Program-made: the position numbers and the translations under genes
Part shown: positions 44,400 through 53,410 of the stretch, piece by piece
Layout: every line of letters starts with the position of its first letter
Position numbering within the stretch: position 1 is the first letter of the stretch
The notes under the pieces: model-generated
Database searches by the model: none
Told to the model about the DNA's origin: nothing
The model's input: the letters and a program-made list of their open reading frames with translations, nothing else
Assembly: GCF_017873095.1 (NCBI RefSeq)
Contig: NZ_JAGGJU010000017.1
Span: forward strand, 1 to 64,000
Reading direction: 5' to 3'
DNA: 64,000 bases
Source of the DNA: Heterorhizobium halophytocola
GTDB lineage: Bacteria > Pseudomonadota > Alphaproteobacteria > Rhizobiales > Rhizobiaceae

Positions 44400-44810
44400 T
44401 TACAGCAGCTGCCCGCGATGTTCCGGCCGCGGCACCCAGCAGGTCTCGCGCCGGCCGAAGATGCGGTAGCGGTTGCGGGCCATCAGGCGGTAGACGGGAT
44501 CGCGCAGGGGCCGCGGCAGCCGTCTCAGTATGGCGACGGCCCGCCATGGCCAGCCGAGACCGGCATAGATCGACAGCACCGCATCGCTGTCGCGCAGCAG
44601 CCGGTCGCCGTCGACGACGATCATGCTGTCGGGATCGGCGGGGTCCATGCCGAACCGGTGATAGAGCGCCGTGCCCACCTCCCCCTGCATCGAGGCCAGC
44701 CGGAAATGCCGCGACCGGTCATGGGTCAACACGAACTGCGCATTGGCCGAGCAGAGCACGCATTCGGCATCGAAGACGATAATCGGGTGGGCGGCAGGCG
44801 TCGGGGTCAT
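44400..44810 (-). CDS. DCC-family (DUF393, YuxK-like) thiol-disulfide protein
   Basis: 136 residues with the family motif DAECVLCSANAQFVL near the N-terminus, the DxxCxxC pattern that names the DCC family, followed by FRLASMQGEVG and SDAVLSIYAGLG. These are thioredoxin-fold proteins predicted to be thiol oxidoreductases; the partner is unknown. The ATG at 44810 is the natural start. Confidence 0.88.
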   Translation of the reverse strand: MTPTPAAHPIIVFDAECVLCSANAQFVLTHDRSRHFRLASMQGEVGTALYHRFGMDPADPDSMIVVDGDRLLRDSDAVLSIYAGLGWPWRAVAILRRLPRPLRDPVYRLMARNRYRIFGRRETCWVPRPEHRGQLL

Positions 44811-44994
44811 GGCGTCAGGCTAGCCCGGCGCTCCCGCGCGTGCAATGCGTCAAGGGGCGCCGACGCCATCACGCTTGCGGCACCGGCCAGGCGCGCCTCT
44901 TGCCGCGACGGCCCCCGCCCCCTATTTCCAGTGCAGGCGCCAATGGACTGTCCGCGCCGGTATCATCGGTGCCGCCGCGCCACAGGAGAACCGC

Positions 44995-45369
44995 ATGGTC
45001 GATCCCATCAGCCGCATCTCCGCCTCGGACCCGTCCAGGGCGACCGACATGAGCAACAGCCTGTCGATCGGGTCTGAACCGGACAATGCCTGGGTCGCCG
45101 CCCGCCAGGCGCGGATCAATGCCGATCTTGCAGCGCTGGCCGCGATCAATAATGGTGGCGCCGCACCGTCAAAGGACGAGCCGGCCGACGGCGCCGCTGT
45201 CGACGAGGATGCCTCCGGCCAGGGCCGCCAGACCTTCGAAGCCCAGCAACCCGCCCCGGCCGGCGAGGCGCCACCGGAAGAGCCGGTTCTCTCCGGCGAA
45301 AGCGAGCGCATCGGCAGCGTCAATTTCGACGACGACACCCCTTTCGGCCACCGCTCCGCCATCCTCTGA
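44995..45369 (+). CDS. hypothetical disordered acidic protein, 124 residues
   Basis: AGGAGAACCGC precedes the ATG. The product starts MVDPISRISASDPSRATD, has one short helix (AWVAARQARINADLAALAAI), then a long Pro/Glu/Ala-rich acidic segment and ends in DDTPFGHRSAIL. It looks largely unstructured. I know of no function; the strong ribosome site and coding bias support it as real. Confidence 0.6.
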   Translation: MVDPISRISASDPSRATDMSNSLSIGSEPDNAWVAARQARINADLAALAAINNGGAAPSKDEPADGAAVDEDASGQGRQTFEAQQPAPAGEAPPEEPVLSGESERIGSVNFDDDTPFGHRSAIL

Positions 45370-45415
45370 TCTTGCGCGCCGGCGAGCTGTCTGGCGCCGC
45401 CTTGTCCCCCGCAGC

Positions 45416-45440
45416 GAAAAGGCGGCGCGCAAGCCGCCTT
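45416..45440. terminator. bidirectional terminator between converging genes
   Basis: AAGGCGGC (45419-45426), a six-base loop, and GCCGCCTT (45433-45440). On the minus strand the stem is followed by TTTTC, so it mainly serves the chloroperoxidase-like gene. Confidence 0.7.
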
Positions 45441-45469
45441 CCCGTCACTTGGGTGGTGCAAGCCCGATC

Positions 45470-46309
45470 TCAACCCTTGAAGAAGGCCAGGAGGTCGGCG
45501 TTGATCACCTCGGCATGGGTGGTCGCCATGCCGTGCGGATAGCCGGGATAGACCTTCAGCGTGCCGTTCTTCAGAAGCATGATCGCCTTGTGGGCGGAAT
45601 CATCGATCGGCACGATCTGGTCGTCGTCGCCGTGCATGACCAGCACCGGCACGTCGATCGCCTTCAGGTCCTCGGTAAAATCGGTCTCCGAAAAGGCCTT
45701 GATGCAATCGTAATGCGCCTTGGCGCCGCCCATCATGCCCTGGCGCCACCAGTTGTCGATCACCCCTTGCGAGACCTCGGCGCCGTCGCGGTTGAAGCCG
45801 TAGAACGGGCCGGCCGGCACATCGCGGAAGAACTGTGCCCGGTTGTCGGCAAGCGCCTTGCGGAAACCGTCGAACACGTCGAGCGGCAGGCCTTCGGGAT
45901 TGGCCTCGGTTTTGAGCATGATCGGAGGCACGGCACCGATCAGCACCGCCTTGGCCACCCGCCCCTCGCCGCCGTAACGGCCGACATAGCGCGCCACCTC
46001 GCCGCCGCCGGTCGAATGGCCGACATGGATCGCGTCTTTCAGATCGAGCGCCTTGGCAAGCGCCGCGACATCGGCCGCATAGGTGTCCATCTCGTTGCCG
46101 GTATCGGTCTGCGACGAGCGCCCATGGCCGCGCCGGTCATGGGCGATCACCCGGTAGCCCTGCCCTAGAAAATAGAGCATCTGCGCATCCCAGTCGTCGG
46201 CGCTCAGCGGCCAGCCGTGATGAAAGACGATCGGCTGGGCGGTCTTGGCGCCCCAGTCCTTGTAGAAAATCTGCGTGCCGTCTTCTGTCGTGATGAAATT
46301 GCTGCTCAT
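45470..46309 (-). CDS. alpha/beta hydrolase of the cofactor-free chloroperoxidase type
   Basis: 279 residues with the alpha/beta-hydrolase triad: Ser in GHSTGGGE, Asp in HGDDDQIVP, His in YPHGM. The sequence follows non-haem chloro/bromoperoxidases and related arylesterases (IVFHHGWPLSADDWD, VIAHDRRGHGRSS). Such enzymes hydrolyse esters or make peracids. AAGGATCTTCGCC precedes the ATG at 46309. It is divergent from a MarR regulator, with a double operator between. Confidence 0.88.
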   Translation of the reverse strand: MSSNFITTEDGTQIFYKDWGAKTAQPIVFHHGWPLSADDWDAQMLYFLGQGYRVIAHDRRGHGRSSQTDTGNEMDTYAADVAALAKALDLKDAIHVGHSTGGGEVARYVGRYGGEGRVAKAVLIGAVPPIMLKTEANPEGLPLDVFDGFRKALADNRAQFFRDVPAGPFYGFNRDGAEVSQGVIDNWWRQGMMGGAKAHYDCIKAFSETDFTEDLKAIDVPVLVMHGDDDQIVPIDDSAHKAIMLLKNGTLKVYPGYPHGMATTHAEVINADLLAFFKG

Positions 46310-46441
46310 GGCGAAGATCCTTTTCAAGTGATCCATTGAGGAAAAAATCTGCGGAATGCCTGTGATGATGGTCATTTCTGCTGATCGCCCGATCGACGAT
46401 TGCCGTCCGTGCGAGCACATCCGGCAATGCCGATCAATACG

Positions 46442-46535
46442 ATATCGCAATATCATTTATCGCGATAACTATGATGTATGACAGGCAGAACCAGGAGTCC
46501 AGAATTAATTATCGCAATATCGATTATCGTGTTAC
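46442..46535. promoter_or_regulatory. duplicated two-site operator module
   Basis: Four related 12-mers occur here: ATATCGCAATAT (46442-46453), TTATCGCGATAA (46457-46468, a perfect palindrome), TTATCGCAATAT (46509-46520) and TTATCGTGTTAC (46524-46535). Within each pair the starts are 15 bases apart, and the pairs are 67 bases apart. They lie in the divergent promoter region, so the MarR protein encoded at 46570 is the obvious candidate to bind. Confidence 0.65.
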
Positions 46536-46569
46536 ACAATATGCAGACAGACGAACCGGAAAAGCCGAC

Positions 46570-47019
46570 ATGACCGCCCAAATGCCCCTGCCGCTCGGCG
46601 AGCAGCTATGTTTCACACTCTATTCCGCCAATATTGCGATCAACCGCACCTACAAGCCGATGCTCGACGAGATGGGTATCACCTATCCGCAATATCTGAT
46701 CCTGAGCGCGCTTTCGGCCGAAGACGGGCTGACGGTCGGAACCATAGCCGAGCGCCTGGCGCTGGAATCGAGCACGGTGACACCGCCGGTCAAGCGGCTG
46801 GAGCAGGCAGGCTTGGTCCAGCGCGAACGCAGCAAGGAGGACGAGCGACAGGTGCATGTCCGGCTGACCCAGGCAGGTCATGCCATGCTTGCCCGCAGCT
46901 GCTGTCTCGGCGAAACCCTGCTCGCCCGCTCCGGCATGACCCCGGAAGCCTTCACCGCCTTCAACCGTCAGCTCCGCACCTTCATCGCAGCGCTCGGCAC
47001 GCCCGGCGCACACCGGTAG
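46570..47019 (+). CDS. MarR-family regulator (OhrR-like)
   Basis: 149 residues: a winged helix-turn-helix (LTVGTIAERLALESSTVTPPVKRLEQAGLVQRERSKEDERQ in outline) between dimerising helices. An N-terminal cysteine in LGEQLCFTLYSAN occupies the place of the peroxide-sensing cysteine of OhrR, and a CC pair lies near 115. It is therefore a good candidate for a thiol-based redox repressor of the divergent hydrolase gene. The start with GGAAAAG upstream was preferred to a longer one that would run through the operator. Confidence 0.85.
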   Translation: MTAQMPLPLGEQLCFTLYSANIAINRTYKPMLDEMGITYPQYLILSALSAEDGLTVGTIAERLALESSTVTPPVKRLEQAGLVQRERSKEDERQVHVRLTQAGHAMLARSCCLGETLLARSGMTPEAFTAFNRQLRTFIAALGTPGAHR

Positions 47020-47146
47020 CGGGCAGACCGCGGCTCCCGGCCTCTGGCGCGGTGCCCGTCGCCCGTGCATTATGCACGGATACCCCTCCCCGCGGCCAAT
47101 CGCCCATCCCCGCCATCCTCACGATCCCGCAAATCCAGGACCCGCC

Positions 47147-48097
47147 ATGCCGATCGACGTCGCCATCAATATCGAAACTTCTCCCTATGCCGAGGGTCTG
47201 CGCGCCATGTTCGACGTGCACGACATGGTGGCCGGCATTCAATCGCTGTCGCCGGATGCCCGCGCGAAAATCGAGGTGCTCGTCACCAATGGCATGATCG
47301 GTGCCGATCGCACGGTGATCGAGGCCCTGCCCAAGCTGAAGCTGATTGCCTGTGTCGGCACCGGCTACGAGGCGATCGACGTCGAGGCCGCCCGCGACAA
47401 CGGCGTCCTGGTGACCAGTGCTGCCGGCGCGAATGCGCCGGCGGTCGCCGACCACGCCATGGGCCTGCTGCTGTCGCTGGTGCGCGACATTCCGCGTCAG
47501 GACAGCGGCGTGCGCGCCGGCACATGGCGCAAGGGCTTCGCCCCGCGTCCCATGCTGACGGGAAAGACCATCGGCATTGCCGGGCTTGGCGATATCGGCA
47601 GCCGGATCGCCAGGCGGGCGGAGGCCTTCGACATGGAGGTGCTCTATTTCACCCGGCGCCCGAGGCCGGACGCCCCCTGGGGCCATGTGGCCGACCTGAA
47701 GACCCTGGCAGAACGGGCAGACGTGCTGATGACGGTCCTGCCCGGCGGCGCCGCCACCCACCATCTGGTCGATTCGGCCGTGCTCGCGGCGCTGGGGCCG
47801 AAAGGCTATCTGGTCAATGTCGGCCGCGGCAATGTCGTCGACACCGATGCCCTGATCACCGCCCTGGAAACCAACGCCATCGCCGGCGCCGCCCTCGACG
47901 TGTTCGAGACCGAGCCGCAGGTGCCGGAAGCCCTGTTTCGCCTTGCCAATCTTGTGATGACACCGCACATGGCCGGCATTTCGCCAGAGGTCCAGGCCAT
48001 CAGCCTCGACCTCGTCGCCCGCAATATCCGCAGCGTGATGGCCGGCGACGGCCCGCTGACCCCGGTGCCGGAATGCGCCGAAAGATCCGGGGCCTGA
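47147..48097 (+). CDS. D-isomer-specific 2-hydroxyacid dehydrogenase
   Basis: 316 residues with the NAD(P)-binding GIAGLGDIGSRIARR and the catalytic Arg (NVGRGNVVD), Glu (FETEP) and His (TPHMAG). It resembles glyoxylate/hydroxypyruvate reductases of rhizobia and is probably NAD(P)H-dependent. The AGGA before the ATG at 47147 fixes the start. The gene follows the MarR gene by 127 bases and may be separate. Confidence 0.9.
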   Translation: MPIDVAINIETSPYAEGLRAMFDVHDMVAGIQSLSPDARAKIEVLVTNGMIGADRTVIEALPKLKLIACVGTGYEAIDVEAARDNGVLVTSAAGANAPAVADHAMGLLLSLVRDIPRQDSGVRAGTWRKGFAPRPMLTGKTIGIAGLGDIGSRIARRAEAFDMEVLYFTRRPRPDAPWGHVADLKTLAERADVLMTVLPGGAATHHLVDSAVLAALGPKGYLVNVGRGNVVDTDALITALETNAIAGAALDVFETEPQVPEALFRLANLVMTPHMAGISPEVQAISLDLVARNIRSVMAGDGPLTPVPECAERSGA

Positions 48098-48263
48098 TCG
48101 TCCCCCGGCCCGCCGGGCGCCTCAAGCGTGCCGCAGGCCAGGACCATGCCTTAGCGAAATTCGCTGCTGGCAATCGTGCTTTGGCCGGCAATGCCCTATA
48201 TCGAAAAAACGCCGGCGCCGAATCCGTTCGGCCGTCGCCCGAGATTGAGCCGAGGAGCCCGCC

Positions 48264-49133
48264 ATGTCCGACCGCATCCGCATCGCCAATGATACGCTGA
48301 CCGTCGAGGTCTCCTCGCTCGGCGCCGAGATGCAGCGCCTCGATACGGCGGACGGGCGCGCCTATCTGTGGAACGGCGATGATCGCTGGTGGTCGGGACG
48401 CTCGCCGATCCTGTTTCCGATCGTCGGCAAGGCGCCGGACGACACGATCGCGATCAACGGCAAGTCCTATCCGATGAAGCAGCACGGCTTTGCCCGCCGC
48501 AGCGAATTTGCCCTGATGGACAGCGGCGCCGATTTTTGCCGCCATGCGCTGACGGCCAGCGAGACGACGCTGGCCGCCTATCCCTACGCATTCTCGCTGG
48601 TGCTGGAACACCGCCTAGACGGCGCGACGCTGACGGTCACCGCAACGGTCACCAATGCGGGCGCAGAGCCCATGCCCTACGGCATCGGCTTCCATCCGGC
48701 CTTCCGATGGCCGCTCCCGGGTGCGGAAAACACGCCGCATCTGGTAACACTCGACAATGGCGCCGAACCGCAGATGGTGCGGCTGGAGGGCGGGCTGATT
48801 GCGCCCGACCTGCTGCCCTCACCCTTTACGGCAGGGACGCTTGCGCTGTCACCCGACCTGTTCGAGGCCGATGCGCTGATCTTCCCGGAAGGGGCCGGCA
48901 AGGGCCTCCGCTTCGGCCCGAAAGACGGCGCCGGACTGACCTTCACCTTCGACAACCTGCCGAATATCGCGCTCTGGCAGAAGCCGGGCGCCCCTTTCCT
49001 CTGCGTCGAGCCCTGGCACGGCATGGCGGCGCGCTCCGACGCCTCGGCCGAACTGACCGAGCGGCCGTTCACCGTCGCGCTTGCGGCCGGTGACAGTGCC
49101 GCCTACGGCTTTTCCGTCACCGTTCCTGTCTGA
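48264..49133 (+). CDS. aldose 1-epimerase family protein
   Basis: 289 residues with a galactose-mutarotase-like beta-sandwich. A catalytic-type histidine sits in IGFHPAFRWP, a second in MKQHGFARR, and a Glu in CVEPWHGMA. It matches the LACX/YeaD-like branch acting on aldoses or hexose-6-phosphates. GAGGAGCCCGCC precedes the ATG. Its 3' end overlaps the converging membrane-protein gene by 17 bases. Confidence 0.88.
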   Translation: MSDRIRIANDTLTVEVSSLGAEMQRLDTADGRAYLWNGDDRWWSGRSPILFPIVGKAPDDTIAINGKSYPMKQHGFARRSEFALMDSGADFCRHALTASETTLAAYPYAFSLVLEHRLDGATLTVTATVTNAGAEPMPYGIGFHPAFRWPLPGAENTPHLVTLDNGAEPQMVRLEGGLIAPDLLPSPFTAGTLALSPDLFEADALIFPEGAGKGLRFGPKDGAGLTFTFDNLPNIALWQKPGAPFLCVEPWHGMAARSDASAELTERPFTVALAAGDSAAYGFSVTVPV

Positions 49134-49461
49134 AACGAAAAGCGCCGGTCGCACAGGCCTGATCGCGGGCGAAGATGCGGGCCAGCGCCAGCCCGGCCAG
49201 CAGCATGCCGGCGGCCACGAAAATCGTGTCGCCGAGCGTGCCGATGAACAGCGGTCCGACGCCGGCAAACAGCGCGAATGCCACGAGGAAATTGAGCCAG
49301 CCCCAGGCGACATTGACAATGGGGGAGCTGAGGTCACCGCCGCCGAACCGGACGAAAGGCGTCCTGAACCGGCGTCCGCTGACACCGTTGACGAAATGCG
49401 GAATGCCGTTGGTGAGAATGGCAGCGGCGAGGAAGTGGATAATATAGGCAAGAAACGGCAT
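49117..49461 (-). CDS. small membrane protein, 114 residues
   Basis: GGAG lies five bases before the ATG at 49461. The protein has three hydrophobic helices (AYIIHFLAAAILTNGIPHF, WGWLNFLVAFALFAGVGPLF, TIFVAAGMLLAGLALARI) and a conserved-looking loop (NGVSGRRFRTPFVRFGG). It is an inner-membrane protein of unknown function, related by pattern to uncharacterised proteins of many proteobacteria. Confidence 0.75.
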   Translation of the reverse strand: MPFLAYIIHFLAAAILTNGIPHFVNGVSGRRFRTPFVRFGGGDLSSPIVNVAWGWLNFLVAFALFAGVGPLFIGTLGDTIFVAAGMLLAGLALARIFARDQACATGAFRFRQER

Positions 49462-49549
49462 GCGCACTCCGGCAATCGGTTGATAAGCCTCGTTCAAAGC
49501 GCAGAACGCCGCCTCTGGCAAGCATCCATCTCCCGCCAAGCCCCCATTC

Positions 49550-49600
49550 TCGGCAAACACCCGTCATCGGCAGACACCCGTAATCGGCAGACACCTGTCG
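49550..49600. repeat. three tandem copies of a 17-bp unit
   Basis: TCGGCAAACACCCGTCA, TCGGCAGACACCCGTAA and TCGGCAGACACCTGTCG follow each other without gaps, upstream of the small membrane protein. Differences are limited to a few bases. It could be a slippage-prone minisatellite or a set of helically phased sites. Confidence 0.85.
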
Positions 49601-49696
49601 CCCGGCAGGCCGCCACGCCCGCAGCGCCCCCTCTCCTTGGCGACCGCCTGCGCGGGAGGGCCGAGACAAGGCCCACCCGCCAGGCGCGACCTCGGC

Positions 49697-50725
49697 TCAG
49701 AAGCCTTCCAGCACCACCTTGCCGCGAGCCTTGCCGCTTTCGATCAGCGCATGCGCCTTTTGCAGCGTCGCCGCATCGATCGGCCCCATGACCTCGGTCA
49801 GCGTCGTGCGGATCCGGCCCGCATCGATCAGCCCGGCCACCTCGTTGAGAAGCCGGCCCTGCTCGGCCATGTCGGCGGTCTCGAAGATCGGCCGGGTATA
49901 CATCAGCTCCCAGTGGATCGAGATCGACTTGCGCTTGAACGGCTTGATGTCCAGCGTCTCGGGATCGTCGATCAGGCCGAAGCGGCCCTGCGGTGCAATC
50001 AGCTCGACGATCTCGGCAATGTGCCGGTCGGTCTGGGTGGTGGAAAACACGAAACCCGGCTGGCCGAGCCCCAGCGCGTCCACCTGGGCTGCGATCGGCT
50101 GGGAATGGTCGATCACGTGATGGGCGCCGAGCGCACGCACCCAGTCCTTGGTCTCCTCGCGGGACGCCGTCGCGATCACCGTGAGGTCGGTCAGCTGCCG
50201 GGCCAGCTGGATGGCGATCGAGCCGACGCCTCCGGCCCCGCCGACGATGACGATGGCATTCGCCGCCCCCGGCACCGGTTTCCTCACGTCCAGCCGATCG
50301 AACAGCATTTCCCAGGCCGTGATCGAGGTCAGCGGCAGGGCGGCCGCCTCGGCATCGCCGAGACTTTCCGGCTTGCGCCCGACGATCCGCTCGTCGACCA
50401 GGTGAAACTGGCTGTTGGTGCCGGGCCGGATCAGCGAGCCGGCATAATAGACGGCGTCCCCGACCTTGAAGCCCTCGACCTTGTCGCCGATCCCGGCCAC
50501 ACGGCCGACCGCATCCCAGCCGAGCACCTTCCACTGGCCGTCCTCGGCCGCAACCCCGCGACGCACCTTGGTGTCGACGGGATTGACCGAGACGGCGGCG
50601 ACTTCGACGAGGATGTCGCGGCCGGCCGGCACCGGCCTGTCGAGGGTGACATCCTCCAGCACCTCGACGGCACCGGGTTTCCGATAGGCGATGGCTTTCA
50701 TCTGTTCTGGCGTCTGTTCAGGCAT
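49697..50725 (-). CDS. zinc-less MDR alcohol dehydrogenase/quinone reductase-like protein
   Basis: 342 residues: a GroES-like domain (GRDILVEVAAVSVNPVDTKVRRG) and a Rossmann domain with IVIVGGAGGVGSIAIQLAR. The catalytic zinc cysteine is not visible, so a quinone or enone reductase is likelier than an alcohol dehydrogenase. GGAG lies nine bases before the ATG. It is divergent from an HxlR regulator, a pairing often seen for electrophile- or quinone-induced reductases. Confidence 0.88.
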   Translation of the reverse strand: MPEQTPEQMKAIAYRKPGAVEVLEDVTLDRPVPAGRDILVEVAAVSVNPVDTKVRRGVAAEDGQWKVLGWDAVGRVAGIGDKVEGFKVGDAVYYAGSLIRPGTNSQFHLVDERIVGRKPESLGDAEAAALPLTSITAWEMLFDRLDVRKPVPGAANAIVIVGGAGGVGSIAIQLARQLTDLTVIATASREETKDWVRALGAHHVIDHSQPIAAQVDALGLGQPGFVFSTTQTDRHIAEIVELIAPQGRFGLIDDPETLDIKPFKRKSISIHWELMYTRPIFETADMAEQGRLLNEVAGLIDAGRIRTTLTEVMGPIDAATLQKAHALIESGKARGKVVLEGF

Positions 50726-50824
50726 TGTCGATCACTCCGTTTGCGTTGGCAGCAAAGATGTGCCTACAATCGAAAAAAGCCAATACGCACAAACATTACC
50801 TATAGTGTCAAAAAGGATACCGTG

Positions 50825-51199
50825 ATGGCCAAGGCCCGCCATTCCCGCTTCGACTGCAGCCCCGGCTGCGCCGTGGAAGCCGCGATCTCGCTGATCGACG
50901 GCAAGTGGAAATGCGTCATCCTCTTCCACTTGCTGTCGGGCACCATGCGCTTCAACGAATTGCGCCGGGCCGCCGGCACCGTCACCCAGCGGATGCTGAC
51001 CAACCAGCTGCGCGAACTGGAGGAAGACGGCCTGATCACCCGCAAGGTCTATGCCCAGGTGCCGCCGAAGGTCGAATATTCCCTCTCCGAACTCGGGCAT
51101 TCGATGGCGCCTATCCTGAAGAGCCTGAAGGACTGGGGCGACGCCAATCTCGATCGCTTCGGACGCCCCGAACCGATCGAGCGGCTGGCGGCGGAATAG
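50825..51199 (+). CDS. HxlR-family regulator
   Basis: 124 residues with the HxlR winged helix: CSPGCAVEAAISLIDGKWKCVILFHLL, then MRFNELRRAAGTVTQRMLTNQLREL. The conserved N-terminal cysteine (CSPGC) is the redox or electrophile sensor in relatives such as YodB and QorR. AAGGA stands seven bases before the ATG at 50825. It probably represses or activates the divergent MDR oxidoreductase. Confidence 0.9.
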   Translation: MAKARHSRFDCSPGCAVEAAISLIDGKWKCVILFHLLSGTMRFNELRRAAGTVTQRMLTNQLRELEEDGLITRKVYAQVPPKVEYSLSELGHSMAPILKSLKDWGDANLDRFGRPEPIERLAAE

Positions 51200-51510
51200 C
51201 CGCGCCGCAGCCGATGAGCAGGTGGGTGCTGCACCGTCCCGGCCGCCTGACGGCAAGCGCTTTGTCAGACAGTGTTTCTCTTCTTCTGGATACGCCTGTG
51301 CTCGCGCCGCCAAGGCTGACGGACATCACACATTCTTGCGCGTTCACCGGCAAATATTGCCATGCGCGATGCGCCGGATCCCGGGCATAGGCGTTCGAGC
51401 GCTTCTGGTGGAGGGATGGTGGCGTCCTTCCGGCCGGCGAGCCGTTTACCCCGCCCGCGCCGCATCTGCGCCGCCACGCTGTTTGCCGATCACCTGCACT
51501 TCGCCGGGCG
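51200..51510. other. convergent intergenic region
   Basis: 311 bases between the ends of the HxlR and HAD genes. No convincing gene, repeat or strong terminator is visible. Confidence 0.35.
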
Positions 51511-52167
51511 TCAGCCCTTTGACAGCGACAGCTTGCCGCCGTCGAACACCGGCCGGATCCCGTCGTAATTCACAATGCTCGGATGGCCGTGATCCACCAC
51601 CTTGTGATGCGTCTCGGTGATCACCAGAACGCTGGAGCCGGCAGCCTCGCCGGCCTTGATCCCGGCATCGGCGTCCTCGAACACCAGGCAGGATTTCGGA
51701 TCGACCCCCAGCCGTTCGGCCCCCATCAGGAAACAGTCGGGCGCCGGCTTGCCGGTCGTCACGTCGTCGGCGGTCACCATCATCGGCGGCACCGGCAGGC
51801 CGGCGGCTTCAAGCCGCTTCAGCGCCAGTGTCTTCGGCGCCGAGGTCACCAGCGCCCATTTGTCGGCCGGCAGCGCCGCCAGGAAATCCGCCGCCCCGCC
51901 GATCGGCGCGATGCCCTCGACATCGTCCATCTCCAGCTGCAGCAGCAGCGCCGCCTCGGCTTCGACATTGATGCCCGGCAGGTTCTGTGCGGCAATGGTC
52001 TCGATAGCCCGGCGCCCGTGAATGGTCGGCAGAAAGCTGTCCAGATCGAGATCGAAGCGCCTGGCCCATGTCGACCAGGCCCGTTCGGCCGACACGATGG
52101 AGGTGAGGATGGTGCCGTCCATGTCGAACAGGAAGGCATCGAAACGGGCATCGAAAATCTCGGACAT
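51511..52167 (-). CDS. HAD-IA family sugar-phosphatase-like hydrolase
   Basis: 218 residues with the HAD signature motifs: nucleophile and acid in FDMDGTILTS, Ser/Thr in ALVTSAPKT, Lys in TTGKPAPD, and the acidic pair EDADAGIKAG. A small helical cap sits after motif I. Relatives include YfbT/2-deoxyglucose-6-phosphatase. It should dephosphorylate small sugar phosphates in the cytoplasm. It is divergent from the transglutaminase genes. Confidence 0.9.
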   Translation of the reverse strand: MSEIFDARFDAFLFDMDGTILTSIVSAERAWSTWARRFDLDLDSFLPTIHGRRAIETIAAQNLPGINVEAEAALLLQLEMDDVEGIAPIGGAADFLAALPADKWALVTSAPKTLALKRLEAAGLPVPPMMVTADDVTTGKPAPDCFLMGAERLGVDPKSCLVFEDADAGIKAGEAAGSSVLVITETHHKVVDHGHPSIVNYDGIRPVFDGGKLSLSKG

Positions 52168-52434
52168 CAGGGGAAAACCTCGAAGGCTGGCGGGCAAGGG
52201 GAAGACGGCGACCGGACGGTCGTACCGATTTGGCACAGGTCTAGCATCCTTTTCCGCAACCGGCCACCAATCGCGCAACACCTGCCTGCGGAAGCGGCGG
52301 GAAAACCGGGATATCGGCCGATTTTTCTGTCTCGCCGGCCGCCTGCCTGATATATCCCTGACTTCCGCGATCCAGAGCGGACTTCGAGCCATCTGAGCGG
52401 ACCACACCCGGCGGACATCCGGACCAAGGGACCC

Positions 52435-53331
52435 ATGACGACATTTTCCGTGCGACACATCACCTCGTACCGGTACCACAAGCCCGTAACATTCGGCGAA
52501 CATCGGCTGATGTTCCGGCCGCGCGACAGCTTCGACCAGACCCTGCTCGACGCGCGGCTGACGGTCGAGCCGGGCCCGAGCCATGTGCGCTGGATCCACG
52601 ATGTGTTCGGCAATTGCATCGCCCTGGTCGGCTTCGACAAGCCGGCGCGTGAACTGCGCTTCGAGACCGTCATCCATGTCGACCACACGCCGCACGCGGC
52701 AATCGACCTGTTGATCGACGAGGCGGCGCAGACCTATCCCTTCGCCTATGATCCGGAGGAAGCTTTCGACCTCGAGCGCACCATCGCCCGGCATTATCCC
52801 GATGATGGCGACGCGGTCGCCCGCTTTGCCCGGCAGTTCCTGCGCGCCGGCAAGCCGACCGCCACCGGCCACCTGCTGATGACACTGTGCTTTGCCATCC
52901 ATGAAAGCTTCAAATATGCCCGGCGCTACGAGCATGGGGTGCAGACCCCGGCCGAGACACTGAAGCTTAGGCGCGGCACCTGCCGCGACTTCGCGCTGCT
53001 GATGATGGAGGCCGCCCGCTCGCTCGGTTTCGCCGCCCGTTTCGTCACCGGTTATATCTACGTGCCCGACCGCGATGGCGCGACCACGCTTGGCGGCGGC
53101 TCCACCCATGCCTGGTGCCAGATCTACCTGCCCGGCGCCGGCTGGGTCGAATTCGACCCGACCAATGGCATCGTCGGCAATCGCGACCTGATCCGTGTGG
53201 GCGTCGCCCGCGATCCGCGCCAGGCGATCCCGCTGTCCGGCAGCTATGACGGCGCGGCCGCCGATTTCGACAGCATGTCGGTGCAGGTCAATGTGACGAC
53301 CACGACCCGGGGGCTGGCGACCGCCGTGTGA
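52435..53331 (+). CDS. transglutaminase-like protein with complete triad
   Basis: 298 residues: an N-terminal beta domain of the bacterial transglutaminase type (about 1-90) and the papain-like core. The triad is visible as Cys183 (RRGTCRDFA), His225 (STHAWCQIY) and Asp241 (EFDPTNG). It has no signal peptide. Bacterial members act as cysteine proteases or amidases; the substrate is unknown. It heads a tandem with a second, divergent copy 79 bases downstream. Confidence 0.88.
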   Translation: MTTFSVRHITSYRYHKPVTFGEHRLMFRPRDSFDQTLLDARLTVEPGPSHVRWIHDVFGNCIALVGFDKPARELRFETVIHVDHTPHAAIDLLIDEAAQTYPFAYDPEEAFDLERTIARHYPDDGDAVARFARQFLRAGKPTATGHLLMTLCFAIHESFKYARRYEHGVQTPAETLKLRRGTCRDFALLMMEAARSLGFAARFVTGYIYVPDRDGATTLGGGSTHAWCQIYLPGAGWVEFDPTNGIVGNRDLIRVGVARDPRQAIPLSGSYDGAAADFDSMSVQVNVTTTTRGLATAV

Positions 53332-53410
53332 GGCCGGAACCCTTCCTCCCCGACAAACGTTTCTGCGCGGATGCCGATCGGCGAACATTCCTCCTTAAGG
53401 GTTGCGAACG

